Shown here piece by piece: positions 1 through 7,560 of a stretch of 64,000 bases of DNA. Within the stretch, counting starts at the first letter, position 1. Each line of letters starts with the position of its first letter. The notes under the pieces are model-generated. The model made no database searches, was not told the DNA's origin, and saw only the letters and a program-made list of their open reading frames with translations. The stretch comes from Novosphingobium fuchskuhlense (GTDB taxonomy: Bacteria > Pseudomonadota > Alphaproteobacteria > Sphingomonadales > Sphingomonadaceae), in contig NZ_KQ954244.1 in NCBI RefSeq assembly GCF_001519075.1, positions 513,934 through 577,933 on the forward strand. Reading direction: 5' to 3'. A program made the translations under genes and the position numbers.

Positions 1-1560
1 GGCAACGCGGTCGACGCCGCAATCGCGGTCGCCTACGCGCTGGCGGTGACCTTCCCGGAGGCGGGCAATATCGGCGGCGGCGGGTTCATGACGGTGCGGC
101 TGGCCGATGGGCGCACCAGCTTCATCGACTTTCGCGAAACCGCGCCCGCTGCGGCGACGCCAACGATGTATCAGGACAAGGCCGGCAAGGTGATCCCGCT
201 GCTCTCGACGCGCGGGCACAAGGCCGTTGCCGTGCCGGGCACGGTCGCAGGGCTTGAACTGGCGCGCGCGAAGTTCGCCACCCTGCCCCGCGCGCGCCTC
301 ATGGCCCCGGCGATCAGTCTGGCCCGCGACGGCTTCGTGATGGACCAGGGCGATGCCACATTCCTCGCCGAGGGCGCGGAGGACTTTGCGAGAGATCCCG
401 CGAGCGCGGCGATTTTCCTCGATTCGGGCAAGCCGTTCGAGAAGGGCCACCGCTTCGTGCAGGCCGATCTCGGCCGCATGCTCCAGCTGATCGCCGACAA
501 GGGGGCGGACGCCTTCTACAAGGGTGAGATCGCCGAGAAGATCGCGGCCTCAAGCAAGGCCCATGGCGGCATCCTGACCAAGGCCGATTTCGCCGCCTAC
601 CGCGCCATCGAGCGAGCGCCCCTCGAATGCGATTACCGCGGCTATCACGTGATTTCCGCCCCGCCGCCAAGCTCGGGCGGAGTTGTGGTGTGCGAGACGC
701 TCGGCATCCTCTCGGCCTATCCGATGGGCGAGCTCGGCTGGCATTCGGCGCAGAACATCCACTACCTGACCGAGGCGCTGCGCCGTGCCTTCCATGATCG
801 CAACGTCAACCTCGGCGATCCCGGCTTCGTGAAGGCAGACGTCGCCAAGCTGATCTCGCCAGACTACGCCGCCAGCCTGCGGACGGGCATCAGCGCCGAC
901 AAGGCCACCCCCTCGGTCTCGCTCGGCGTGCCGGGGCAGAGCCACGAAGGCGCGAGCACCACGCATTTCTCCATCGTCGATGCGCAGGGGAACGCCGTCA
1001 GCCTCACCTACACGCTCAACGACTGGTTCGGCGCGCGGGTGACGGCAGACGGCACCGGCATCCTGCTCAACGACGAGATGGACGATTTCTCTTCCAAGCC
1101 TGGCGCGCCCAACATGTACGGCCTTGTCGAGGGCACCAACAACGCCATCGCGCCGGGCAAGCGGCCGCTATCGTCGATGACGCCGACAATCGTCACCAGG
1201 GACGGCAAGCTCTTCATGGTTGTCGGAACGCCCGGCGGGAGCCATATCCCGACCGGCGTGCTGCAAGTGATGCTCAACGTGATCGATCACGGCATGACCG
1301 TGACCGAAGCGACCGACGCCGCGCGCATCCACGCCCAGTGGCTGCCCGATGTGATCTTCATGGAGCCCAATGCGCTGAGCGCGGAAACGCGCGCCGCGCT
1401 GGAAGCCAAGGGCCACAAGCTGGAGCGGATGGACTACTGGAACCAGGTCGCCGCGATCCTCGTCGGCGGCCCTGCGCTGGGCAAGCCGCCGGTGGGCAAG
1501 GACAGGCTCTATGGCGCGATCGATCCGCGCCTGCCGGTGGGCAGCGTCGCCGGATACTGA
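1..1560 (+). CDS. ggt: Gamma-glutamyltransferase (5' end outside window)
   Basis: The reading frame is already open at base 1 and encodes the conserved GNAVDAAIA and GNIGGGGFM blocks, so the true start lies upstream of the window; 519 residues are visible. Members of this family (peptidase T3) self-cleave before a conserved Thr and transfer or hydrolyse the gamma-glutamyl group of glutathione, usually in the periplasm. The autocleavage motif STTHFS is encoded at 955-972, with the presumed nucleophile Thr at 958-960. The glycine-rich PLSSMTP and GTPGGSHIP blocks of the small subunit follow. A GNAT gene begins 2 nt after the stop. A second paralogue lies at 52458-54212. The family call is secure; the physiological substrate is not shown by sequence. 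Confidence 0.93.
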   Translation, partial: GNAVDAAIAVAYALAVTFPEAGNIGGGGFMTVRLADGRTSFIDFRETAPAAATPTMYQDKAGKVIPLLSTRGHKAVAVPGTVAGLELARAKFATLPRARLMAPAISLARDGFVMDQGDATFLAEGAEDFARDPASAAIFLDSGKPFEKGHRFVQADLGRMLQLIADKGADAFYKGEIAEKIAASSKAHGGILTKADFAAYRAIERAPLECDYRGYHVISAPPPSSGGVVVCETLGILSAYPMGELGWHSAQNIHYLTEALRRAFHDRNVNLGDPGFVKADVAKLISPDYAASLRTGISADKATPSVSLGVPGQSHEGASTTHFSIVDAQGNAVSLTYTLNDWFGARVTADGTGILLNDEMDDFSSKPGAPNMYGLVEGTNNAIAPGKRPLSSMTPTIVTRDGKLFMVVGTPGGSHIPTGVLQVMLNVIDHGMTVTEATDAARIHAQWLPDVIFMEPNALSAETRAALEAKGHKLERMDYWNQVAAILVGGPALGKPPVGKDRLYGAIDPRLPVGSVAGY

Positions 1561-1561
1561 C

Positions 1562-2116
1562 GTGAGCGCGTTCACTCACGCGCGCGCGACCGAGGCCGAT
1601 CTGCCTGCCCTGCGCGCGCTGATGACGCGCGCCATCGAGGAATTGCAGCACGGCTTCCTGAGCCGGGAGCAGGTTGCCGCCAGCCACCAGATCATGGGGC
1701 TCGATACCCAGCTGGTGAAGGACCGCACCTACTTCATGATCCTGAATGAGGGCGCGCCCGTCGGCTGCGGCGGGTGGAGCTTTCGGGCGACACTGTTTGG
1801 CGGGGATGACAGCATCGTCGCGCGCGAGCCCTTGCCGCTCGATCCCGCGAAGGATGCGGCGAAGATCCGCGCGATGTACGTCGATCCCGCGCACGCCCGG
1901 CGCGGCATCGGCAAGGCCATCATGGCGCTGTGCGAGGACGCCGCGCGCGCGGCCGGATTCGCCCGGGTGGAACTGATGGCGACCCTTGCCGGCCTGCCGC
2001 TTTACAAGGCCTGCGGCTATCGGGCGATCGAAGCCGTCGAGGCCACTTCGCGCGAGGGTGTGCGCGTCCCGATCGTCCGCATGGGCAAGGTGCTCGATAG
2101 CACGAGGCCCCATTGA
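1562..2116 (+). CDS. GNAT family N-acetyltransferase
   Basis: This 184-residue protein has the GNAT fold signature: a central strand ending in IRAMYVDP followed by the acetyl-CoA pyrophosphate loop RRGIGKAI (about residues 115-125) and the C-terminal LYKACGYR motif. I chose the GTG at 1562 because it lies 1 nt after the stop of the preceding gamma-glutamyltransferase and because the N-terminus then begins with the usual ARATEADLPAL strand; reading further upstream would overlap the ggt gene. The two genes are probably co-transcribed. The acceptor substrate cannot be told from sequence; small-molecule and protein N-terminal acetylation are both possible. Confidence 0.85.
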   Translation: MSAFTHARATEADLPALRALMTRAIEELQHGFLSREQVAASHQIMGLDTQLVKDRTYFMILNEGAPVGCGGWSFRATLFGGDDSIVAREPLPLDPAKDAAKIRAMYVDPAHARRGIGKAIMALCEDAARAAGFARVELMATLAGLPLYKACGYRAIEAVEATSREGVRVPIVRMGKVLDSTRPH

Positions 2117-2128
2117 AGGAGTGAGCGA

Positions 2129-2689
2129 ATGACCCGGTCCTGCGCGCTGTTCCAGCAAGCCTACTTCGTGAAGAGCATCGACGCGGCGGCAGAGAAGTGG
2201 TCAAGGGCGTTCGGCGCCGGACCGTTCTTCATGGCGCGCCACCACCGCTGCGACGAGTTCACCTATCGCGGCACGGCGGTGGAGGCCGACGTTTCCTACG
2301 CTTTCGGCTATCTGGGCGACACGATGATCCAGTTCATCGAGCAGCATGACGACCAGCCTTCGATCTATCGCGACATGTACCGGGACGGCGAGGAAGGCTT
2401 TCACCACATCGCCTACCTCGTCTCCGACTTTGCTGCCGAACGCCAGCGCTGGCTCGACATGGGCTATCCGCTCGCGACCGAGCTCTATGCCGACGCGGTG
2501 AACGCCGCCTATTTCGACACCCGGTCGCTGAACGGCGGCTTCACCGAGATCCACGGCGATCCGCCGCACATCATGGGCATCTTCGGCATCTGGAAGCGCG
2601 CCCACGAAGCACGCGACGCGAACACCCCTGCGACGATCGAGAGCGGGCAGATCAAGACCTACCAGCGCGCACCGCTGCTGCCGAAGTAG
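2129..2689 (+). CDS. VOC superfamily (glyoxalase-like) protein
   Basis: A 186-residue protein. The [11 protein letters not shown] opening and a later [10 protein letters not shown] segment are typical of paired beta-alpha-beta-beta-beta modules of the vicinal oxygen chelate superfamily, with a His (FHHIAY) and a Glu (FTEIHG) as plausible metal ligands. An AAGGAG ribosome-binding site starts 13 nt before the ATG, and the gene follows the GNAT gene by 12 nt, so it is likely in the same transcript. Related proteins include lyases, isomerases and dioxygenases, so the reaction cannot be assigned. Confidence 0.75.
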   Translation: MTRSCALFQQAYFVKSIDAAAEKWSRAFGAGPFFMARHHRCDEFTYRGTAVEADVSYAFGYLGDTMIQFIEQHDDQPSIYRDMYRDGEEGFHHIAYLVSDFAAERQRWLDMGYPLATELYADAVNAAYFDTRSLNGGFTEIHGDPPHIMGIFGIWKRAHEARDANTPATIESGQIKTYQRAPLLPK

Positions 2690-2748
2690 GAACATCTTGC
2701 GCTGCAGGCGCCCGGCGGAGAAGCCGCGAAGGGGGGATCGCGAGGTCC

Positions 2749-2825
<77 letters not shown>

Positions 2826-2917
2826 GTGGGAGAAATCGCCTAGCAGCGTGACGGCCGGCTTGCCAGAGGTTTGTGGCTTAGCAATTTGGTAGCGGGCAGT
2901 GGCGTATCTGCACGCAC

Positions 2918-3304
2918 ATGTCTCTGCGTTCTCCCCCTGCTGATCCGAATCGCGGCAACGGCCGTCTGGCCGCGAATGCCATGGTCATGAAGTGGACCGC
3001 CGTGCACGAGGCCGCGGCGGCCGTGGCGGAACTGGCAGGGCTTGCCCCCGAATACCGCACGCCCGAGATTCGAAACTTCCCGGCGATCATGCGCGATACC
3101 GGAGGCTGGCGGTGCCGGCTTGCCGCGCAGGGCGTCGACGATCTGGCCGCGATACTGGAGCCGGGGCTGGCCGCGCTGCTGACGCTCCAAGGCAGCGGCG
3201 CTTGCGCAGCTGCGGCGGCGCAGGCGCTGTGGCAGGAGTTTCACACGGCGCGGGCGGGCCTGCTGAGCCTGATTCCTCCGCTGGGGATCGAGCGGCAGGC
3301 CTGA
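2918..3304 (+). CDS. Hypothetical protein, alanine-rich, 128 aa
   Basis: I do not recognise this family. The frame stays open for 128 codons between tRNA-Arg and mmcB and is followed by a short AT-rich gap, which supports a real gene. The protein has a compact alanine/leucine-rich helical look, with the segments MKWTAVHEAAAAVAELAGL and GVDDLAAILEPGLAALLTLQ, and no signal peptide or membrane segment. No clear Shine-Dalgarno lies before the ATG at 2918; in-frame ATGs at 2981 and 2987 are reasonable alternative starts and would remove the proline-rich N-terminus. No function is proposed. Confidence 0.5.
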   Translation: MSLRSPPADPNRGNGRLAANAMVMKWTAVHEAAAAVAELAGLAPEYRTPEIRNFPAIMRDTGGWRCRLAAQGVDDLAAILEPGLAALLTLQGSGACAAAAAQALWQEFHTARAGLLSLIPPLGIERQA

Positions 3305-3328
3305 GGCACGCCGACGCCCTCTTTTATT

Positions 3329-3343
3329 GTTCCATTTTTGTTC
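3329..3343 (+). promoter_or_regulatory. LexA (SOS) box upstream of mmcB
   Basis: GTTC, seven bases, then GTTC: the direct-repeat operator GTTC-N7-GTTC bound by LexA in alphaproteobacteria. It ends 13 bases before the mmcB ATG, inside an AT-rich stretch that probably also carries the promoter. Confidence 0.8.
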
Positions 3344-3356
3344 TTATGCTGGAGGC

Positions 3357-3857
3357 ATGCCTGATTCGGCCCTTCCCGCGCAGATCATTCCTCCCGCCGA
3401 GCGCGAGGCAAAGGCGGTGGCGCGCGGAATCGGGCGGCTGTTTGCGCGAAACGGCATCTGGTGCCTCGCTGAAATGCCGCTGCGCTCCGGGCGACGTGCC
3501 GATCTCATGGGCATCGACGCCAAGGGCCGGATCGTGATCGTCGAAATCAAGGTGGCGCGCGGCGATCTGCTTGGCGATGCCAAGTGGCCCGACTATCTTG
3601 AATACTGCGACCGCTTCTATTGGGGCCTTGCCCCGCATCTAGACCGCGCATGCCTCGAAACGCCCGCGTTCCGGCCTGACCTGTGCGGCGTGATTGTGGC
3701 CGACGGCTATGATGCGGAAATCGTGCGCCCTGCGCCCAGCCTGCCGCTCGCGCCCGCGCGCCGCAAGTCCGAGACCGAGCGGCTGGCGCGGGCAGCGCTG
3801 CGGCGGCTGGTGGTGGGCGCCGATCCGCTCTGCGCCGGGTGGGGCGATGAGGCCTAG
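3357..3857 (+). CDS. mmcB: MmcB family DNA repair protein
   Basis: A 166-residue protein matching the MmcB (formerly DUF1052) family, which was linked to mitomycin C resistance in Caulobacter and is thought to act in DNA repair. The PD-(D/E)XK-like core is visible: RRADLMGID, then IVIVEIKVARGD, giving Asp, Glu and Lys at the expected spacing of a restriction-endonuclease fold (about residues 44-68). The ATG at 3357 follows a GGAGG ribosome-binding site and sits directly downstream of a perfect alphaproteobacterial LexA box, which supports SOS control. The gene ends 11 nt before the convergent manganese exporter gene. Nuclease activity is inferred from the fold only. Confidence 0.88.
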   Translation: MPDSALPAQIIPPAEREAKAVARGIGRLFARNGIWCLAEMPLRSGRRADLMGIDAKGRIVIVEIKVARGDLLGDAKWPDYLEYCDRFYWGLAPHLDRACLETPAFRPDLCGVIVADGYDAEIVRPAPSLPLAPARRKSETERLARAALRRLVVGADPLCAGWGDEA

Positions 3858-3868
3858 GGTCAAGAACC

Positions 3869-4444
3869 CTAGAGCACGCCCGCCGTCGCAAGCAGCAGCA
3901 GCACGCCGAGCACCGCGAAAAAGAGCGCCGCGACCACGCGCACCACGCCGAGCGGCACGCGCTTCACGATCTCTCCGCCCAGCAGCACGGCCGGCACATT
4001 GGCGAGCATCATGCCGAGCGTGGTGCCGGCCGTAACGGCCAGCGCATCGTGGAAGCGCGCACCAAGCGCGATCGTGGCAACCTGTGTCTTGTCGCCCATC
4101 TCGACGAAGAAAAACGCAACGAGCGTGGTGAGGAAGGCACCGCCGCGCGAGACGGCGGGGGCCTCGTCGTCGTCGAACTTGTCCGGCACGAGAGTCCAGG
4201 CCGCCATCGCAAGGAAGCCGGCCGCGATGGCATAACGGAAGGCCGGGCCATCAAGCCACCCGGCGGCGAGCGAACCCGCCAGCGCGGCGAGGAAGTGGTT
4301 GGCGAGCGTGGCCACGAGAATGCCGGCGATGATCGGCAGGGGCCGCTTGAACCGGGCGGCGAGCACGATGGCGAGAAGCTGCGTCTTGTCGCCGATCTCG
4401 GCAAGCGCGACGATCGCGGTGGAGGTGAACAAGGCTTCGAACAT
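3869..4444 (-). CDS. TMEM165/GDT1 (UPF0016) family Mn2+ exporter
   Basis: This 191-residue integral membrane protein carries the two hallmark E-x-G-D-K-T motifs of the family (residues 16-21 and 115-120), one in each inverted half, with about six hydrophobic helices overall. Family members move Mn2+ or Ca2+ out of the cytoplasm in exchange for protons; bacterial members are often called MneA or MntX-like. The upstream leader has the sequence signature of the yybP-ykoY manganese riboswitch, which strongly points to Mn2+ as the exported ion here. A central acidic loop (KFDDDEAPA) separates the halves. The gene is probably monocistronic. Confidence 0.92.
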   Translation of the reverse strand: MFEALFTSTAIVALAEIGDKTQLLAIVLAARFKRPLPIIAGILVATLANHFLAALAGSLAAGWLDGPAFRYAIAAGFLAMAAWTLVPDKFDDDEAPAVSRGGAFLTTLVAFFFVEMGDKTQVATIALGARFHDALAVTAGTTLGMMLANVPAVLLGGEIVKRVPLGVVRVVAALFFAVLGVLLLLATAGVL

Positions 4445-4490
4445 GGACAGGTTCCTGTGGCCGGGCGAACGATCGAGACAACGACACGCG

Positions 4491-4517
4491 CTTTCCCCGC
4501 CCGGCCGGGCAGGAAAG
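4491..4517 (-). promoter_or_regulatory. Hairpin between Mn riboswitch and exporter start
   Basis: A six-pair outer arm (CTTTCC with GGAAAG) encloses a perfectly self-complementary 12-base GC core. It lies between the aptamer and the exporter ATG, where an expression platform would be expected. No run of T follows, so translational control or folding-dependent termination are both possible. Confidence 0.5.
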
Positions 4518-4526
4518 CAGGTGCCA

Positions 4527-4661
4527 TTGGTCTCGCCCGGCAGGTGAAGGCTATCCGCCTGGTATCTGCCGCTTGCGCCATGGCCTCTCGGCCAAGCATG
4601 TTGACGCGCCAGAGCAATCTGGCAGGGGACTGCATCAGGCGATGCAGCGGCTACTCCCCAA
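4527..4661 (-). promoter_or_regulatory. yybP-ykoY manganese riboswitch
   Basis: Read on the minus strand, the leader of the GDT1-type gene starts with TTGGGGAGTAGC (near 4661-4650), contains GTCAACATGC (4605-4596) and closes with GCGAGACCAA (near 4536-4527). These are the ordered conserved blocks of the yybP-ykoY aptamer, and the terminal TTGG and CCAA can pair as helix P1. This class senses Mn2+ and turns on exporter genes, which fits the gene downstream. Confidence 0.88.
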
Positions 4662-4757
4662 GTGACGCGTGCGCCCTAAGGCGATCGCGGCGACGACGCA
4701 AGGCATGACTGTACCGCCTATCTGACCGCCGTATTTCATAATGCAGAGCACCATGAC

Positions 4758-5789
4758 GCCGACCCGACCTCGGGAGGCGGTGCGAAGCAGACCTGTGGAA
4801 GCGACTTTGACCAGAAGAGCTTTTTCCCTGGCAGCGATGCCTGCACTTGCCGTTGCCGTGCCCGCTTTCGCCAGACCACCAATGCCTACAGCGGCGTGCA
4901 TCTCGAATGGGCCACCCAGGGCGGCACGCGTCTGCAGGCGCGCTGGACGATGCCGCAGATTCGCCGGCCTGAGGATGTGCAAGGGCTGCGGGACAACACG
5001 GTAAAATTCGACCTGGAGACCACGCGCGTCCAGTTTTTCGGTGCGCATGGCAGCCTGCCGCAGGTGCTGGGCGAGACGCTGGAGACTTACGGCTTCCGGC
5101 TTGCCGAGCAGGATGGCGACAACCGGCTGACGCGCAACCGGCGGCTGTGGACCGTGGGCGGGCGGGCTTTTGTTCGGCCGGCGGCGGGCAAATGGGACCA
5201 TGACGTGGAAGGCGCCTACCAGTTCGGCACTGCGCGGCGCAGCACGGCGGCAGCGGACACGGCCGACCTCGACGTTTCGGCGTGGTTCGCCCATGCCGAG
5301 GTGGGCTACACCCGCAGGACCGGATGGACGCCAAGCCTCGCCGCGATGTTCGATGCGGCCAGCGGCGATGGCGGCAAGGCGGGGCACTATCGCCGCTTCG
5401 ACACGCTGTTCGGCGCCCGGCGCTTCGATTTCGGGCGGACCGCGCTTTACGGCGCCTTGCAGCGAACCAACATCGTCTCGCCCTGACTGCGGCTGGAAGC
5501 GGTGCCGGACAAGCGCACCGAGGTGACGCTCTCCTACCGCGCGCTGTGGCCGGAGAACCCGCGCGACGCCTTTGCCACGAACGGTGTGCACGATGCGAAG
5601 AGCGCTGCAGGGCGCTTTGCCGGGCATCAGGCCGAGGCGCGGCTGCGGCACTGGCTGGTGCCTGCGCTGCTGCAGGCCGAATCCGGGGGCGCTGTGCTGT
5701 TCAAGCAGGGGTTTCTGAAGGGGGCGCACAACGCGCCCGGCAGCGGCAACACCCTTTACGGCTATTTCGACCTGACGCTGACGCTCTGA
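4758..5789 (+). pseudogene. Remnant of an alginate-export-type outer membrane porin
   Basis: The frame encodes the C-terminal part of an alginate-export-domain beta-barrel protein, with alternating-strand segments such as LETTRVQFFGAHG, DHDVEGAYQFG and LYGYFDLTLTL at the very end. A single in-frame TGA at 5484-5486 splits it; the frame resumes immediately and runs to 5789, so the break looks like one substitution. The N-terminal part (signal peptide and first strands) is missing, and only degraded coding-like sequence is visible back to about 4758. The full-length family is usually over 400 residues. The end overlaps the convergent DUF1289 gene. Readthrough or a sequencing error at the TGA is possible, but the missing N-terminus still argues for decay. 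Confidence 0.75.
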
Positions 5790-5947
5790 AGCCGTTCGCT
5801 CACCGCGCCGAGGATCGCATGCTTCGCTTGCGCCGTGGCGCTGGGCCAGGCCATGATTTCCTCGATCGTACGCGCGCAGCCGCGGCAGAGCTTCGTGAAC
5901 GGATCGAGCGTGCAGGTGCCGGTGCAGGGGCTGGGCGGATGGTCCAT
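5762..5947 (-). CDS. DUF1289 domain protein
   Basis: A 61-residue protein with the DUF1289 cysteine pattern: Cys at 8, 12, 21 and 24 in the context SPCTGTC and LCRGCARTIEEI, followed by MAW. The four cysteines probably bind a metal ion such as Zn2+. The ATG overlaps the stop of the upstream M20 peptidase gene by one base (TGATG), implying translational coupling. The role of DUF1289 proteins is not known. Its 3' end overlaps the decayed porin gene on the other strand by 28 nt. Confidence 0.88.
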   Translation of the reverse strand: MDHPPSPCTGTCTLDPFTKLCRGCARTIEEIMAWPSATAQAKHAILGAVSERLQSVSVRSK

Positions 5948-7272
5948 CAGCGTTTGTCCGCCGCCAGACGGCTCATCAGCAGCGCGGCGCGCTTGGCCTG
6001 CAGGGTCAGGCTCTTGAGATCGACGGTTTCGGCCGGGGTGTGATCCCCCGTGCTGGCGGGGCCAAGGCCGACGAGGCCCGGCACATCCGCGGCGACGAAG
6101 CTGATATCGCCAGCGCCGCGTTTCAAGGGATCGAGCGGTGCCATGGCGGGCAGGCCGAGCGCGGCGTTCACGCCGTTGAGCCGGGCGAGCAGGGCGCGGT
6201 TGGCGTCGGTGGGGGCCATCGGCGGGTAGCCATCCTCGAACACGATCCTGGCCGTAGCGCCGGGGAAGGCGCGCGCGACGATTTCGGCCATCTTGCCTTG
6301 CGCGCGGGTGTTCTGTTCGGGCGAAAGCGTGCGCAGATCGCCGCGCGCGACGGCTTTCGCGGGGATGATGTTGGTCTTGCCGGCAGCGCTCACGTGCGCC
6401 TGATCGGCCGCGAGCGCGGCCTCGGCACCGCCCGCGATCATGCCGACGTTGAGCGTCAGGTTGGGCTCGGGGACCTCGGTGCGGATCGCGGCGAGCATCC
6501 GCGCGAGGGCGTAGATCGCCCCGTCGCCATCGGCGCCGAACACGCCGCTCGAATGGCCGGACTTCGCGGTGACTTCGATGGTCCAGCTATAGGCCGAGCG
6601 ACGGGCGATCGAGCCCATGTCGACGAGCGTGCCATCGGGCCCAAGATCGCGCGCAAGGCCCTCGAAATCGAGCGCGATGTCCGCCTTCCTGCCTTCCGAG
6701 ATCAGGTCGGCCCGGGCGGCGGACTGCGGATCGCCGGCGTCTTCCTCGTCGCCGGTCAGATAGGCGACCACGTTGGCCCCCTTCAGCGTGCCCGCCGCCG
6801 CCATCGCGCGCAGCGCGGCGAGCATGGCGACCACACCGCCCTTGTTGTCCGCCACGCCGGGGCCGGTGGCAAAATCGCCGCGACGGGTGAAGGTCTGGAA
6901 CGGCGAATCCGCCTCGAACACAGTATCGAGGTGGCCGATCAGCAGCAGGCGCTTGGCACCGGGCTTGCCGGTGTGGGTGGCGACGAGATGTCCGGCGCGG
7001 CCGGTCTGCTCCATCGGCAGCCACTTCACGGTGAAGCCCAGGGCTTCGAATTCAGGGCGCACCATCTGAGCCACGGCCTTGACCCCGGCGATGTTGCGCG
7101 AGCCCGAGTTCTTGTTGACCAGCTTTTCGAGCAGCGCGAGATCGCGCGCCTCGTTCGCCTCTACCGCAGCCACCATGCGCTGTTCCGGCGCGGTGAGCAC
7201 GGGTGCGGCCTCGGCGGTGCAAGAGAGCAGGAGCGAGGCGGCTGCGAGCGCGATGGCGAGGCGGATTTGCAT
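5947..7272 (-). CDS. M20 family zinc metallopeptidase (carboxypeptidase G2-like)
   Basis: A 441-residue protein with an N-terminal export signal (hydrophobic ALAAASLLLSCTAEA), so it is likely periplasmic or a lipoprotein. The M20 dizinc ligands are in order: IGHLDTVF, GVADNKGG, TGDEEDAG and a late TGDHTPAE. The closest well-known family is glutamate carboxypeptidase (CPG2), which removes C-terminal glutamate from folates and peptides. The ATG at 7272 was chosen because it gives the signal sequence directly; the frame continues upstream without stops but that part is antisense to a helicase gene. It is translationally coupled to DUF1289. The upstream 288 bp is shared with the divergent helicase gene. 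Confidence 0.9.
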   Translation of the reverse strand: MQIRLAIALAAASLLLSCTAEAAPVLTAPEQRMVAAVEANEARDLALLEKLVNKNSGSRNIAGVKAVAQMVRPEFEALGFTVKWLPMEQTGRAGHLVATHTGKPGAKRLLLIGHLDTVFEADSPFQTFTRRGDFATGPGVADNKGGVVAMLAALRAMAAAGTLKGANVVAYLTGDEEDAGDPQSAARADLISEGRKADIALDFEGLARDLGPDGTLVDMGSIARRSAYSWTIEVTAKSGHSSGVFGADGDGAIYALARMLAAIRTEVPEPNLTLNVGMIAGGAEAALAADQAHVSAAGKTNIIPAKAVARGDLRTLSPEQNTRAQGKMAEIVARAFPGATARIVFEDGYPPMAPTDANRALLARLNGVNAALGLPAMAPLDPLKRGAGDISFVAADVPGLVGLGPASTGDHTPAETVDLKSLTLQAKRAALLMSRLAADKR

Positions 7273-7560
7273 GGCGACGTGATAGAACCACCAGAGCGCA
7301 TTTGGGAAGCCTGCAACCATCCCGCGCAATTTCCTTGCTTTTGCGCGCAATTGCTTATAAGCAGTCTCCCAGCAGGACTGGCGAGCGGGCATTCCGCCGC
7401 AGGCCCGGGCAAGCGTGAGGTCCGCCGTTTCAGGGCGTGTACCCGCCCCGGCTGAACAGCTGCTTCGCTTGGCTTCCCCTTCACGCATGGGTCGCATGGT
7501 CGACCACTTGCCTTGCGCGCGGCATCGTGCCGTGCGCCCAAACACCCGATTGGATTCTTC

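Noticed and set aside
7335..7361. TTGCTT..TATAAG as helicase promoter
   Set aside because: The spacing is 15 bases and the match is weak; a promoter is likely in this stretch but not assignable.
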